Positions 8,539 through 17,404 are shown, numbered from the stretch's first letter. The stretch: DNA of 64,000 bases from Streptomyces resistomycificus (GCF_001514265.1 NZ_KQ948991.1:667539-731538), one strand, 5' to 3'. The notes: a model not told the origin generated them from the letters alone. Numbers and translations are program-made.

Positions 8539-9282
8539 GTGGCTGCGTCCGACTTTCCTGATTTGCCCCGTTTCCCTGCCGGTTTCGAGCTGGCGGAAGC
8601 CCTGACGGTGGCGGCTCGGCAACTGCACGACACGGTCACCCCGCACAACACCATGCGCACCGCGGTCCGCCTCGCCGTCCACATCCTGCCCGGCGCCGAG
8701 CACGCGGGCATCTCCGTCATCGAGCGTCCCCAGCACCGTCGTACGGTCGCCTGGACCGACGAGGTCGTGCGCTCGGCCGAGGCCGGGTACGGGAGCGGGA
8801 GCGGCAGCGGCGGCGACGAGCACGCACACCCGGGGCGGGAGCAGACGCCGTACTGGGAGCATCTGTGGACCGCGCCCGTCGTGCGCCTGGAGGACAGCGA
8901 GGCGGACGACGGCGGGCTCCTGCTGGCCGAGCAGGGCCTGCGGTCGGCGCTGTCGCTGCGGCTGCGCGCCGAACGCCGCCGGCTGACCGTGCTCACGGCG
9001 TACTCCCGCAAGCCGCGCGCCTTCGACGAGGCCGCCACCCGCATCGGGCGGCTGTTCACCGCGCACGTCAGCCTGGCCCTCGACTCCGCGACCGTACGGG
9101 AGCAGCTGACGGAGGCCATGCGCACCCGGGACCTGATCGGACAGGCCACCGGGATCCTGATGGAGCGGATGGACATGGACGCGGCGGAGGCCTTCGACTC
9201 CCTGGTCAAGGCCTCGCAGCGGGAGAACGTCAAGCTGCGCGACCTCGCCCGCCGCATCGTCGACGCGAACAACGCCACCTGA
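8539..9282 (+). CDS. GAF and ANTAR domain RNA-binding antiterminator-like regulator
   Basis: A 247-residue protein with a GAF sensor domain (about residues 20-175) and a C-terminal ANTAR domain (RDLIGQATGILMERMDMDAAEAFDSL, then NVKLRDLARRIVD). ANTAR proteins bind paired RNA hexaloop hairpins and prevent termination. The GTG at 8539 (or the adjacent GTG at 8536) is preferred over an upstream in-frame GTG or ATG because GAAGAGG lies about 6 bases before it. The Ser/Gly-rich stretch GSGSGSGG in the GAF region is a nonconserved loop. The RNA targets cannot be seen. Confidence 0.86.
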   Translation: MAASDFPDLPRFPAGFELAEALTVAARQLHDTVTPHNTMRTAVRLAVHILPGAEHAGISVIERPQHRRTVAWTDEVVRSAEAGYGSGSGSGGDEHAHPGREQTPYWEHLWTAPVVRLEDSEADDGGLLLAEQGLRSALSLRLRAERRRLTVLTAYSRKPRAFDEAATRIGRLFTAHVSLALDSATVREQLTEAMRTRDLIGQATGILMERMDMDAAEAFDSLVKASQRENVKLRDLARRIVDANNAT

Positions 9283-9334
9283 GGCCGGGCACCCCGAAGG
9301 CGTTAACGGGCGTCGTCGGGATATCCGTACCTCC

Positions 9335-10045
9335 ATGAGTCCTGATACGCCCGACACGCTGGAGATGGCCATCGTGCGCAGCAGCGGACTCGACACGCTG
9401 CTGCGGGATCTCACCGACCGCGCGGTGCAGTCGGTGCCCGGAGCGGCCGCGTGCAGCATCACGGTGCGCCGCGCCGACCGGCTGCTGACGCTGGCCGGCA
9501 GCAGCGGTCTGCCCAGCGGCCTCGACCAGCGCCAGTACGAGAACGGCTCGGGGCCCTGTGTGGAGGCCGCCGAGACCAACGAGGAGCAGTACGCGCCCGA
9601 CCTGGAGGCGGAGACCCGCTGGCCCACCTACACGTCGTACGCCCTGTCCTCCGGCGTGCGCTGTGTGCTGGCGGTGCCGATCGACGTCGACGGCGAAAGA
9701 GGCGCCGCCCTCAACCTCTACGGGGTCGAGGCCGGGGCGCTCGGCAAGGGGCGGGACGCGGCCCGCGCGTTCGCCGCCCGGGCGGCCGACGCGATCAACG
9801 TCGCCCTGCGCGTCGAGCGCCGCCGCGAGTCCACCGCCGACGTGCGCACCGCGCTGCTCTCCCGCAGCGTCATCGACCAGGCGATCGGCATCCTCATGGC
9901 GCAGGAACGCATCGACGCCCGCATCGCCCTCGAACGCCTCCGCCGGGTCTCCCAGGACCACAACGTGAAACTCCGTGACCTGTGCACCGACTTGGTGGCC
10001 CGGGTGAGCGGCACCAACGAACGCAGGACACGCGAGAGCAACTGA
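9335..10045 (+). CDS. GAF and ANTAR domain regulator, paralogue of the preceding gene
   Basis: A 236-residue protein with GAF (about residues 15-160, NGSGPCVEAAETNEEQYAPDL) followed by ANTAR (SVIDQAIGILMAQERIDARIALERL, NVKLRDLCTDLV). It lies 52 bp after the first GAF-ANTAR gene on the same strand, so the two are probably co-transcribed and arose by duplication. The GAF halves have diverged much more than the ANTAR halves. This suggests different signals feeding similar RNA targets. Confidence 0.88.
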   Translation: MSPDTPDTLEMAIVRSSGLDTLLRDLTDRAVQSVPGAAACSITVRRADRLLTLAGSSGLPSGLDQRQYENGSGPCVEAAETNEEQYAPDLEAETRWPTYTSYALSSGVRCVLAVPIDVDGERGAALNLYGVEAGALGKGRDAARAFAARAADAINVALRVERRRESTADVRTALLSRSVIDQAIGILMAQERIDARIALERLRRVSQDHNVKLRDLCTDLVARVSGTNERRTRESN

Positions 10046-10132
10046 ACCTCTGCCGAGGGTCCGCCGGTTCCGTGTCCGTCAGTTCCGCCGGACGCCTGCG
10101 GGGTCGCGTTCCGACCCCCTAGCGTGATGCGT

Positions 10133-10522
10133 ATGAGCGCGGAAGAGCTCGACCCCGAGGACCAGTGGCCGCTGCCGCCCGCCTGGATGTGGGACTGCGC
10201 CGAGTGCATCCGCCGCTACGAGGCGATGAAACACGTGCAGGCCGTCATCGCCGGCCTGACCGCCGAGGATCCCGGCGTGGACTGGGACGTGACGGACAGC
10301 ATCGTCGCCACACAGATCAACCTCAGCCGGCACATCGCCGACGCGCACCGCGAGGCGCTGCCCGACTGGGACGACACCTGCGGGACCTGCGCCGACCACC
10401 GGACCACTCTGGAGCGGACCGGGCGACGGACGCCGGACCTGCTCCCGGGTGCGGTCATGGCCGCCGAGGAGCACCGCGCCCGCCACCTGTTCGCCCCGCC
10501 CCGCGTCGTCGGCCTCCTGTGA
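10133..10522 (+). CDS. Conserved small protein with two CxxC pairs
   Basis: A 129-residue soluble protein of unknown function. Two CxxC pairs (WDCAEC and DTCGTC, about 60 residues apart) could form a zinc-ribbon-like site, and two His residues sit in the intervening helix (SRHIADAHRE). The ATG at 10133 is one of three closely spaced starts (GTG 10124, ATG 10127). The composition is typical of Streptomyces coding DNA. It lies 87 bp after the second ANTAR gene and could be a distal member of that transcription unit. Confidence 0.7.
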   Translation: MSAEELDPEDQWPLPPAWMWDCAECIRRYEAMKHVQAVIAGLTAEDPGVDWDVTDSIVATQINLSRHIADAHREALPDWDDTCGTCADHRTTLERTGRRTPDLLPGAVMAAEEHRARHLFAPPRVVGLL

Positions 10523-10561
10523 CCGCCCGCAGCACCCGAACCGTCCGTCGCACCGCCCGCC

Positions 10562-11383
10562 CTACGCCTGCGGCAGTGACTCGCCCTGCACGGCCTGGAT
10601 GTCCAGCTCCACCTTCAACGTGGTGCCGATCGCGGCGATGCCCGCCTGCACGACCTGGTTGTAGTCCATGGCGAAGTCCTCGCGCCGCAGCTGGGCCGTC
10701 GCCCGGAACGCCGCCCGGGTACCGCCCCATGGGTCCGCGCCGGTGCCCAGGTAGGCGAGGTCCAGGTCCACCGGCCGTACGACACCGTGCAGTTCCAGCT
10801 CGCCGTGGACCGTCCACCGGTCGGAGCCGGCGGCCGTCAGCCCCGTCGACCGGTAGGTGATCTCCGGGAACCGCTCCACGTCCAGGAAGTCCGCGGACCG
10901 CAGGTGCGTGTCCCGCACGGCGTTGCCGGTGTCGATGGAAGCGGCCCGGATGACCGCCTCCACCCGGGACTTGGTGACGTCGTCGGGGGCGACCTCGATG
11001 GAGGCGGTGAACTCGGTGAACCGTCCGCGCACGCTGGAGATCCCCAGGTGCTGGGCCACCGCCGCCACACCGGAGTGCGCCGGGTCGACGGTCCACGGCC
11101 CCGGGGGAGGCAGCTCGGTCCCGCCCTGCCGGGCCAGCGTCACGGTGCCGACCTCGGCCCGCCCGCTCGCGGTGACGATCGCACTGGCGGCGGCGGGCGC
11201 GTACCCGACCGCCGTGACGATGACGGTGTACGCGCCGGGCGCCAGCGCGGTCGTGTCCCGTACCGCCCCGTCGCCGTCGGCCTCGGCCCGCAGCACCTGC
11301 GAGCCGGTCGTGTCGGTCACCGTGACGACCGCGTGCGACACGGCCCATCCGTCCCGCGTGCGGATCTTCGCGGTCAGTCCCAT
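10562..11383 (-). CDS. YceI-family protein with N-terminal carboxypeptidase-regulatory-like domain
   Basis: A 273-residue protein. Residues about 1-90 form a small beta-sandwich of the carboxypeptidase regulatory type (GWAVSHAVVTVTDTTG, APGAYTVIVTAVGYAP). Residues about 100-270 form a YceI lipocalin-like domain (WTVDPAHSGVAAVAQHLGISSVRGRFTEF, GNAVRDTHLRSADFLDVERFPEITY). YceI barrels bind polyisoprenoid-type ligands. The ATG at 11383 is preceded by AAGGAG at good spacing; a longer in-frame start at 11446 would run into the terminator hairpin. It is the third gene of the MarR - MFS - YceI unit. The same beta-sandwich domain occurs three times in the neighbouring transporter, which links the two products. 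Confidence 0.87.
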   Translation of the reverse strand: MGLTAKIRTRDGWAVSHAVVTVTDTTGSQVLRAEADGDGAVRDTTALAPGAYTVIVTAVGYAPAAASAIVTASGRAEVGTVTLARQGGTELPPPGPWTVDPAHSGVAAVAQHLGISSVRGRFTEFTASIEVAPDDVTKSRVEAVIRAASIDTGNAVRDTHLRSADFLDVERFPEITYRSTGLTAAGSDRWTVHGELELHGVVRPVDLDLAYLGTGADPWGGTRAAFRATAQLRREDFAMDYNQVVQAGIAAIGTTLKVELDIQAVQGESLPQA

Positions 11384-11406
11384 CTCGCGCAACTCCTTGA
11401 ATGAGA

Positions 11407-11461
11407 CCGGCCCGTGGCGGTGCGCGCCTCCGCTCAGAGCGCGCACGCCGCCACGGGCCGG
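11407..11461. terminator. Long hairpin between the MFS and YceI genes
   Basis: The 14-bp arms CCGGCCCGTGGCGG (11407-11420) and its reverse complement (11448-11461) enclose a second stem TGCGCGC/GCGCGCA. It lies between the MFS stop and the Shine-Dalgarno of the YceI gene, so it may reduce rather than abolish downstream transcription. Confidence 0.75.
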
Positions 11462-11468
11462 GGCTGAA

Positions 11469-14003
11469 CTACTCGCCGGGGTGGGCGAGTTCGATGTCGT
11501 GGTCGTCGACTCCGCGACCGGACACGGTCAGCGCGGTCGCGACCGGCGGGTATCCCGTGGCGATCACGGTGTAGTCGCCGCCGTCCAGGTCGGTGAAGGC
11601 GTACGCCCCGTCCGCCCCGGTGGTGGCCGTCCCGGCCACGTTGCCCGCGGCGTCGACCAGCGTGACCCGCGCGTCCGCCAACGGACCGTGCGGTGCCCGG
11701 ACGACGCCCTGGAGCAGGGCTCCGGCGTCGAGGTCCACCTCGACCCGGGTGACCCCGGTGCCGCCGATCTCGACGGGCAGGGCGCGCGGCCGGTGTCCGC
11801 CGGCGTTCACGGCGACGGTCACCGTCCCCGGCACCAGCTCGGTGAAGGAGAACTCGCCCTGCTCACCGGTGGCGGCGCTGGCCAGCAGGTCACCGCGCAC
11901 GTCCGTCACGATCACCATGGCGCCCTCGACGGGCAGCCCGCTCTGCGCGGCCCGCACCACACCCCTCAGCCCGCTGGTGCCGCTGAGCAGGATGTCGTAC
12001 GACACCGGCTCGTCGCCCACGACCACGGTGGACGCCTGCGGCTGGAACCCGTCGGCGGAGGCGATCAGGACGTACGAGCCGGTGCCCGGCGCGTCCACCG
12101 CGTAGGAACCGTCGGCCTGCGCGACCGACCGGCCGAGCTGGCGTCCGGCCAGCGAGATCAGCGTGACGGCGGCCCGCGGGACGGGCGCGCTCTCGGCGCC
12201 GCGGACGAAACCGTGGACCGGGATTCCGCCGTGACCGGCGCCGGAGGAGGAGGCGGGGGCCTCGACCGTGGCGACGGCCGCGAGCTTCTGCGTGCCCGCC
12301 CCACCGGCCTCGTCACCGGCCTGCGTGGTGGCGCCGGCCCAGCTCGGGACCCGCTCCTCGGCAGGCGATCCGGCGGTGGCGGCCGGAGCCGCCGCCTCCG
12401 CCTTGCTCTCCGCGGCCTGCGCCAGCGCGCCCGAGGTCCGCAGCGGAACCTCCTTGATGAACAGCGTGACGAAGAAGGCGATGAGTGCCATGGCGCCGGC
12501 GATCAGGAAGACGTCGGCGATGCCGTGCCCGTACGCGCTCTCCATGACCGTGCGCAGCGGCGCGGGCAGCGCGTCCATGTCGGGGATGCTGCTGGTGCCG
12601 GAGCCCGCGTCGGAGGCGGCCGAGGCGTACTTGGGGCCGAGGTCGGTGAGACCGTCCTTGACGTAGTCGGTGATCCGGTGGGCCATCACCGCACCCAGCG
12701 CGGAGACGCCCATCGCGCCGCCGAGGGAACGGAAGAAGGTCACCGTGGAGCTGGCCGCGCCGAGGTCGGCCGGTGCCACCTGGTTCTGCGTGGACAGGAC
12801 CAGGTTCTGCATCATCATGCCGATGCCGAGGCCCATGACCGCCATGAAGATCGCGATCTTCCAGTAGTCCGTGTCGTACCGCATGGTGCCGAGCAGACCC
12901 AGCCCCGCGGTCACCAGGAAGCCACCGCTGACCAGCCAGTACTTCCACCTGCCGGTCTTGGTGATGACCTGGCCGGAGACCGTGGAGGAGACGAACAGAC
13001 CGGCGATCATCGGGATGGTCATGACGCCGGACATCGTCGGCGACTTGTCACGGGCCAGCTGGAAGTACTGGCTGAAGAAGACCGTGCCGGTGAACATCGC
13101 GACGCCCACGAAGAGCGAGGCGACGGAGGACAGGGTGATGGTGCGGTTGCGGAACAGCCGCAGCGGGATGATCGGCTCGCTCGCCTTGGACTCGACCAGC
13201 ACGAACAGCAGGCCCAGGAGGACCGAACCGCCGACCATCGCGTACGTCTGCCACGAGATCCAGTCGTACTTGTCACCGGCGAAGGTGACCCATACCAGCA
13301 GCAGGGACACCGCGGCGGAGATGAGGAACGCGCCGCTCCAGTCGACCTTCACCTCCCGCTTCACGACGGGCAGGTGCAGGGTCTTCTGCAGCACGATCAG
13401 CGCGATGACCGCGAACGGCACACCGACGTAGAAGCACCAGCGCCAGCCGAGCCAGCTCGTGTCGGTGATGACACCGCCGAGCAGCGGGCCGCCGACGGTG
13501 GCGACGGCGAAGGTCGCGCCGAGGTAGCCGGAGTAACGCCCGCGCTCACGCGGGGAGATCATCGCGGCCATCACGATCTGCGCGAGGGCGGAGAGGCCGC
13601 CCACGCCGATGCCCTGGACGACCCGGCAGGCGATCAGCATGCCGGCGTTCTGCGAGAGCCCGGCGGCGGCCGATCCCAGCACGTAGACGACCAGCGCTAT
13701 CTGGACGAGCGCCTTCTTGCTGTACAGGTCGGAGAGCTTGCCCCACAGGGGCGTGGCCGCGGTCATGGACAGCAGCGCGGCGGTGACGACCCAGGTGTAG
13801 GCGGACTGGCCGCCGCCCAGGTCGCCGATGATCTCGGGAAGGGCGTTGGAGACGATCGTCGACGACAGGATCGCGACGAACATGCCGAGCAGCAGCCCGG
13901 AGAGCGCCTCCATGATCTGCCGGTGTGTCATCTGGACGCCGTCCGGGGTGCCTCCCCCGTGCTTGGCGTGAGCCCGCACACCGGCTGGTGTGGTCGTTGC
14001 CAT
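11469..14003 (-). CDS. DHA2 MFS transporter fused to three carboxypeptidase-regulatory-like domains
   Basis: An 844-residue protein. Residues about 30-525 are a 14-TM DHA2 transporter (MFVAILSSTIVSNALPEII in TM1, LWGKLSDLYSKKALVQ motif A, ATVGGPLLGGVI motif C). After an Ala-rich linker come three consecutive beta-sandwich repeats starting near HGFVRGAESAPVPRAAV, LRGVVRAAQSGLPVEGAM and LQGVVRAPHGPLADARV. Each ends with a pattern like GSYVLIASADGFQP or GDYTVIATGYPP. A usual DHA2 pump is about 500 residues long, so some 300 residues are an extra C-terminal appendage. It lies 13 bp after marR and is presumably controlled by it. The fusion to these domains is unusual. Confidence 0.9.
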   Translation of the reverse strand: MATTTPAGVRAHAKHGGGTPDGVQMTHRQIMEALSGLLLGMFVAILSSTIVSNALPEIIGDLGGGQSAYTWVVTAALLSMTAATPLWGKLSDLYSKKALVQIALVVYVLGSAAAGLSQNAGMLIACRVVQGIGVGGLSALAQIVMAAMISPRERGRYSGYLGATFAVATVGGPLLGGVITDTSWLGWRWCFYVGVPFAVIALIVLQKTLHLPVVKREVKVDWSGAFLISAAVSLLLVWVTFAGDKYDWISWQTYAMVGGSVLLGLLFVLVESKASEPIIPLRLFRNRTITLSSVASLFVGVAMFTGTVFFSQYFQLARDKSPTMSGVMTIPMIAGLFVSSTVSGQVITKTGRWKYWLVSGGFLVTAGLGLLGTMRYDTDYWKIAIFMAVMGLGIGMMMQNLVLSTQNQVAPADLGAASSTVTFFRSLGGAMGVSALGAVMAHRITDYVKDGLTDLGPKYASAASDAGSGTSSIPDMDALPAPLRTVMESAYGHGIADVFLIAGAMALIAFFVTLFIKEVPLRTSGALAQAAESKAEAAAPAATAGSPAEERVPSWAGATTQAGDEAGGAGTQKLAAVATVEAPASSSGAGHGGIPVHGFVRGAESAPVPRAAVTLISLAGRQLGRSVAQADGSYAVDAPGTGSYVLIASADGFQPQASTVVVGDEPVSYDILLSGTSGLRGVVRAAQSGLPVEGAMVIVTDVRGDLLASAATGEQGEFSFTELVPGTVTVAVNAGGHRPRALPVEIGGTGVTRVEVDLDAGALLQGVVRAPHGPLADARVTLVDAAGNVAGTATTGADGAYAFTDLDGGDYTVIATGYPPVATALTVSGRGVDDHDIELAHPGE

Positions 14004-14016
14004 GGGCTTCCTTCTC

Positions 14017-14550
14017 TTACTTGGTGATCGCGGGTGTACGGGGGGTCTGTTCGAGCACGGGTGCGGTGGGCGGCCTCGGCTCGGTGTCGGAGGGGAGCGC
14101 GGGGTGCGAGGCGTGCGGGACGCGGCAGTCGTCGAAGCTCGCCCTGAGCCGGGCCATGAGCGCGGTCAGCTGGGTCACCTCGTCCTCGCTCCAGTCGCCC
14201 AGCCGCTCGGCGAGCATCCGGCAGGTCAGCCGGGACATCTCCGCCAGCCGGGCCTCGCCCGCGGCGGTGAGACGCAGGATGCGCGAGCGCTTGTCCGCCG
14301 GGTCGGGGGAGCGGTCGATCCAGCCGCGTTCGGCGACGTGGGCCACATGCCTGCTGGTGACCGACATGTCCACGGCGAGCAGCTCGGCGAGCTTGCTCAT
14401 GCGCATGTCCCCGTGACGGCCCAGCAGGGTCAGCACGGCGGCCGAACCGCTCGGGCAGTCGGACGGCATGATCCGTCCCATCTCCCGCTTCACGGCGCCG
14501 AAGGCGCTGAACTGACGGATCAGCTCCTCGTACTGCGCCTGCTCGGCCAT
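14017..14550 (-). CDS. MarR-family transcriptional regulator
   Basis: A 177-residue winged-helix regulator (MRMSKLAELLAVDMSVTSRHVAHVAERGWIDRSPDPADKRSRILRLTAAG, with the wing DPADKRS). The ATG at 14550 has a GGGAGG Shine-Dalgarno; a GTG at 14553 lies too close to that site. It is the first gene of an operon with the MFS fusion and the YceI protein. The promoter upstream contains the palindrome GTTGC-N5-GCAAC over the expected start site, so autoregulation relieved by an exported compound is likely. Confidence 0.9.
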   Translation of the reverse strand: MAEQAQYEELIRQFSAFGAVKREMGRIMPSDCPSGSAAVLTLLGRHGDMRMSKLAELLAVDMSVTSRHVAHVAERGWIDRSPDPADKRSRILRLTAAGEARLAEMSRLTCRMLAERLGDWSEDEVTQLTALMARLRASFDDCRVPHASHPALPSDTEPRPPTAPVLEQTPRTPAITK

Positions 14551-14566
14551 CACACCTCCCGTGTTC

Positions 14567-14609
14567 GTTGCTTAGGGCAACCATAGGAGAGGTTGGTTGT
14601 AGCAGGCAA
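14567..14609 (-). promoter_or_regulatory. Promoter and candidate MarR operator for the marR-MFS-yceI unit
   Basis: On the minus strand, TTGCCT (14609-14604) and TATGGT (14585-14580) form a -35/-10 pair with an 18-bp spacer. The palindrome GTTGC-CCTAA-GCAAC (14581-14567) begins at the -10 and covers the predicted start. A further TTGCC-rich imperfect repeat lies upstream at 14637-14653. The binding protein is inferred. Confidence 0.65.
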
Positions 14610-14745
14610 ATAAATCCGGGGTGGTCGCGCCCAAAAACTTGGCAAAGGCAAGTATTGCGACCGTAAACGCACAGGTGAGGGGATGAGGTGCGGACCCGGA
14701 GCCCGCACTTGGGCCACACCCCCGGATTCGCTAGTGTCTCGGGGC

Positions 14746-14943
14746 ATGGCTAACACCCAGGGCCCCCAGGGCAACCACGACCCCGCCGGCAGCACCCAGA
14801 TGTTCCGCGCGTTCGTCGACGAGGCCCCGCCGGGGAGCCGGCAGCAGGCCGCCTCCTCGAGCGGACCCCGCCTCGGTCTGATCATCGGCGTCGTGGCCGC
14901 CGTCGTGATCGTCGCGGCCGTGGCCTGGCTCGCGCTGAAGTAG
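14746..14943 (+). CDS. Small single-pass membrane protein
   Basis: A 65-residue protein: a polar N-terminal part (MANTQGPQGNHDPAGSTQMF, continuing to about residue 42) and one C-terminal helix (LGLIIGVVAAVVIVAAVAWLALK) ending at the C-terminus. This gives a tail-anchored layout. The ATG at 14746 is chosen because the upstream residues of the longer frame lack coding character. It is divergent from marR. The function is unknown. Confidence 0.7.
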   Translation: MANTQGPQGNHDPAGSTQMFRAFVDEAPPGSRQQAASSSGPRLGLIIGVVAAVVIVAAVAWLALK

Positions 14944-15199
14944 GCACTACCGGCGGACGGACACGTCCCTCGTCCTCCTGTGCACCCTCCCTCCACTCCC
15001 GGCTGTGCTCGGGTGGGGGGAGCGTGCGTATGCGACCGATACGCCCCCGGACGGACGACGGCCGCCGACGCGCCCGGCAGGGCGCACCGACGGCCATGAG
15101 TCCGTCCGGGACGTGACGCTCGAAGTGTCGCGCCGTGGTGGCCGACACCCCGTCACTCCGACACCCCGTCACACACGAAGCCTCGGAACCCGACGTGCG

Positions 15200-16087
15200 T
15201 CAGTCGGAGATGAGGCCTTCGCGCAGCTGCGCCAGCGTGCGCGTCAGCAGCCGGGAGACGTGCATCTGGGAGATGCCGACCTCCTCGCCGATCTGGGACT
15301 GGGTCATGTTGGCGAAGAAGCGCAGCATGATGATCTGCCGCTCGCGGGGCGGAAGCTTGGCCAGCAGGGGCTTCAGCGACTCCCGGTACTCCACGCCCTC
15401 CAGAGCCGTGTCCTCGTAGCCGAGGCGGTCGGCCAGGGAGCCCTCGCCGCCGTCGTCCTCGGGGGCCGGGGAGTCGAGCGAGGAGGCGGTGTACGCGTTG
15501 CCGACCGCGAGGCCGTCGACGACGTCCTCCTCCGACACGCCCAGCACGATGGCGAGTTCCGCCACGGTCGGCGAGCGGTCCAGCTTCTGGGAGAGCTCGT
15601 CGCTGGCCTTGGTGAGGGCGAGCCGCAGCTCCTGGAGCCGGCGCGGGACGCGGACCGACCAGGACGTGTCGCGGAAGAACCGCTTGATCTCGCCGACGAC
15701 CGTCGGCATCGCGAACGTCGGGAACTCGACGCCCCGTTCGCAGTCGAAGCGGTCGATCGCCTTGATCAGGCCGATGGTGCCGACCTGGACGATGTCCTCC
15801 ATCGGCTCGTTGCGGGAGCGGAAGCGGGCGGCCGCGTAGCGCACCAGCGGGAGGTTGAGCTCGATGAGGGTGTCCCGTACGTACGCGCGCTCGGGGCTGT
15901 TCTCGTCGAGTGCGGCGAGCCGCAGGAAGAGGGAGCGGGACAGGGTGCGGGTGTCGAGAGCTCCCGAGGTCGGGAGGGCCGGGGCCGTGGCCGGCGCGGC
16001 CTCGACGGCCGTTACGTCGTCGAGCGCTGGCGCAGGCTCGCTCTTCGTGAGCGTGAGCACCTTCGAGCTGCCCTGATCTGCGGACAT
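15200..16087 (-). CDS. sigN: SigB/SigF-family RNA polymerase sigma factor (SigN-like)
   Basis: A 295-residue group 3 sigma factor. Region 2 is complete (LPLVRYAAARFRSRNEPMEDIVQVGTIGLIKAIDRFD, then the promoter-melting and -10 segment FPTFAMPTVVGEIKRFFRD). Region 3 follows, then region 4 with its helix-turn-helix (NMTQSQIGEEVGISQMHVSRLLTRTL). A Ser/Pro/Ala-rich N-terminal extension of about 60 residues is present. The ATG at 16087 follows GGGGGTGGC. The symbol rests on adjacency to a second, SigF-like paralogue and remembered S. coelicolor order (sigN beside sigF). In streptomycetes these sigma factors act in late differentiation. Confidence 0.82.
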   Translation of the reverse strand: MSADQGSSKVLTLTKSEPAPALDDVTAVEAAPATAPALPTSGALDTRTLSRSLFLRLAALDENSPERAYVRDTLIELNLPLVRYAAARFRSRNEPMEDIVQVGTIGLIKAIDRFDCERGVEFPTFAMPTVVGEIKRFFRDTSWSVRVPRRLQELRLALTKASDELSQKLDRSPTVAELAIVLGVSEEDVVDGLAVGNAYTASSLDSPAPEDDGGEGSLADRLGYEDTALEGVEYRESLKPLLAKLPPRERQIIMLRFFANMTQSQIGEEVGISQMHVSRLLTRTLAQLREGLISD

Positions 16088-16355
16088 GCCACCCCCTTTG
16101 GGTCGCGGGACGGTCGCGGCGGACGCTCCATTCGCGGAACGCCAGCCCTCACCTGAATACCGGCGCCGAAGCCCCGGCAAACGCGCTTCCGGCAGAATGT
16201 CACATGTCGGCAACACGCTGTAGTGACATGTCGACATGCGAGACGCGAATACGCCCTGGAAGAAGGGGGTCTGACGGTGTTTCGGCACAGAAGAGCCGGG
16301 ATCCGCGCTGGTGAGCGATTCAGTCCTGCAGGTGACCGCTCGATCCTCTATACGG

Positions 16356-17294
16356 TTACGCGTCGATCCGGTTCGCGGAGCGCAACCGCTGGAAGCTACG
16401 CGCGAGTAGCCGCGAGACGTGCATCTGGGAGACGCCGAGTTCCGCGCTGATCTGAGACTGGGTGAGATTGCTGTAGTAGCGCAGCAGAAGAATGCGCTGT
16501 TCCCGTTCCGGCAACTGCACCAGCAGATGCCGTACGAGATCCCGGTGCTCCACGCCGTCGAGGGCCGGGTCCTCGTAGCCGAGCCGGTCCAGCAGGCCGG
16601 GCAGCCCGTCACCCTCCTGGGCGGCCTCCAGGGAGGTGGCGTGGTACGACCGTCCGGCCTCGATGCAGGACAGCACCTCGTCCTCGGTGATGCGCAGCCG
16701 TTCGGCGATCTCGGCGGTCGTCGGGGTGCGTCCGAAGGCTGTCGTGAGGTCCTCGGTCGCGCTGTTGACCTGCACCCACAGCTCGTGCAGCCGGCGCGGT
16801 ACGTGGACCGTGCGGACGTTGTCGCGGAAGTACCGCTTGATCTCGCCGACGACGGTGGGCATCGCGAAGGTCGGGAACTGCACGCCCCGGTCCGCGTCGA
16901 AGCGGTCGATGGCGTTGATGAGGCCGATGGTGCCGACCTGGATGACGTCCTCCATCGGCTCGTTGCGGGAGCGGAAGCGGGCGGCCGCGTAGCGCACGAG
17001 CGGGAGGTTGGCCTCGATGAGTGCCCCGCGCACCCGGTTGTGCTCCGGCGTGCCCGGCTGCAGTCCCTTGAGCTGGGCGAAGAGCACCTGGGTGAGTGCC
17101 CGGGTGTCGGCGCCGCGGCTGCGCGCCGGGGCGGCTGTCGGGGTGGCTGCCGCGGTGGCGGCCACAGTGGCCGCGGGGGCTGCCGCGGGGGCTGCCGCGG
17201 GGACGGCCGCGGGGACTTCGGCGACTTCCTGGGGCGGCGCGGTACTGGCCGACACGGTCAACGCCACCTCTTCATCGGTCTTCATCGGACTCAT
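16356..17294 (-). CDS. sigF: SigB/SigF-family RNA polymerase sigma factor (SigF-like)
   Basis: A 312-residue group 3 sigma factor. Region 2 (LPLVRYAAARFRSRNEPMEDVIQVGTIGLINAIDRFD) and region 4 (NLTQSQISAELGVSQMHVSRLLARSFQRL) are nearly the same as in the downstream paralogue. The N-terminus has an Ala/Pro-rich low-complexity stretch (VPAAVPAAAPAAAPAATVAAT). Start choice among ATG 17294 and ATG 17285 is open; neither has a strong Shine-Dalgarno. The neighbour 268 bp downstream is SigN-like. The assignment to the spore-maturation factor SigF is by sequence memory and synteny. Confidence 0.82.
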   Translation of the reverse strand: MSPMKTDEEVALTVSASTAPPQEVAEVPAAVPAAAPAAAPAATVAATAAATPTAAPARSRGADTRALTQVLFAQLKGLQPGTPEHNRVRGALIEANLPLVRYAAARFRSRNEPMEDVIQVGTIGLINAIDRFDADRGVQFPTFAMPTVVGEIKRYFRDNVRTVHVPRRLHELWVQVNSATEDLTTAFGRTPTTAEIAERLRITEDEVLSCIEAGRSYHATSLEAAQEGDGLPGLLDRLGYEDPALDGVEHRDLVRHLLVQLPEREQRILLLRYYSNLTQSQISAELGVSQMHVSRLLARSFQRLRSANRIDA

Positions 17295-17404
17295 CGGTCA
17301 ACTCATCCGTCAAAAGCGGTCATAGCATCACAAGACATGTGCACTGTGTGCAAGCACCGCATAACACCGTGTTGAGTGAAGAGTTGGGGCGTGGGACGCG
17401 GAAA

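Noticed and set aside
10857..14027. A 1056-codon plus-strand open frame
   Set aside because: Shadow of the minus-strand YceI and MFS genes; its amino-acid content is typical of reverse-frame noise.
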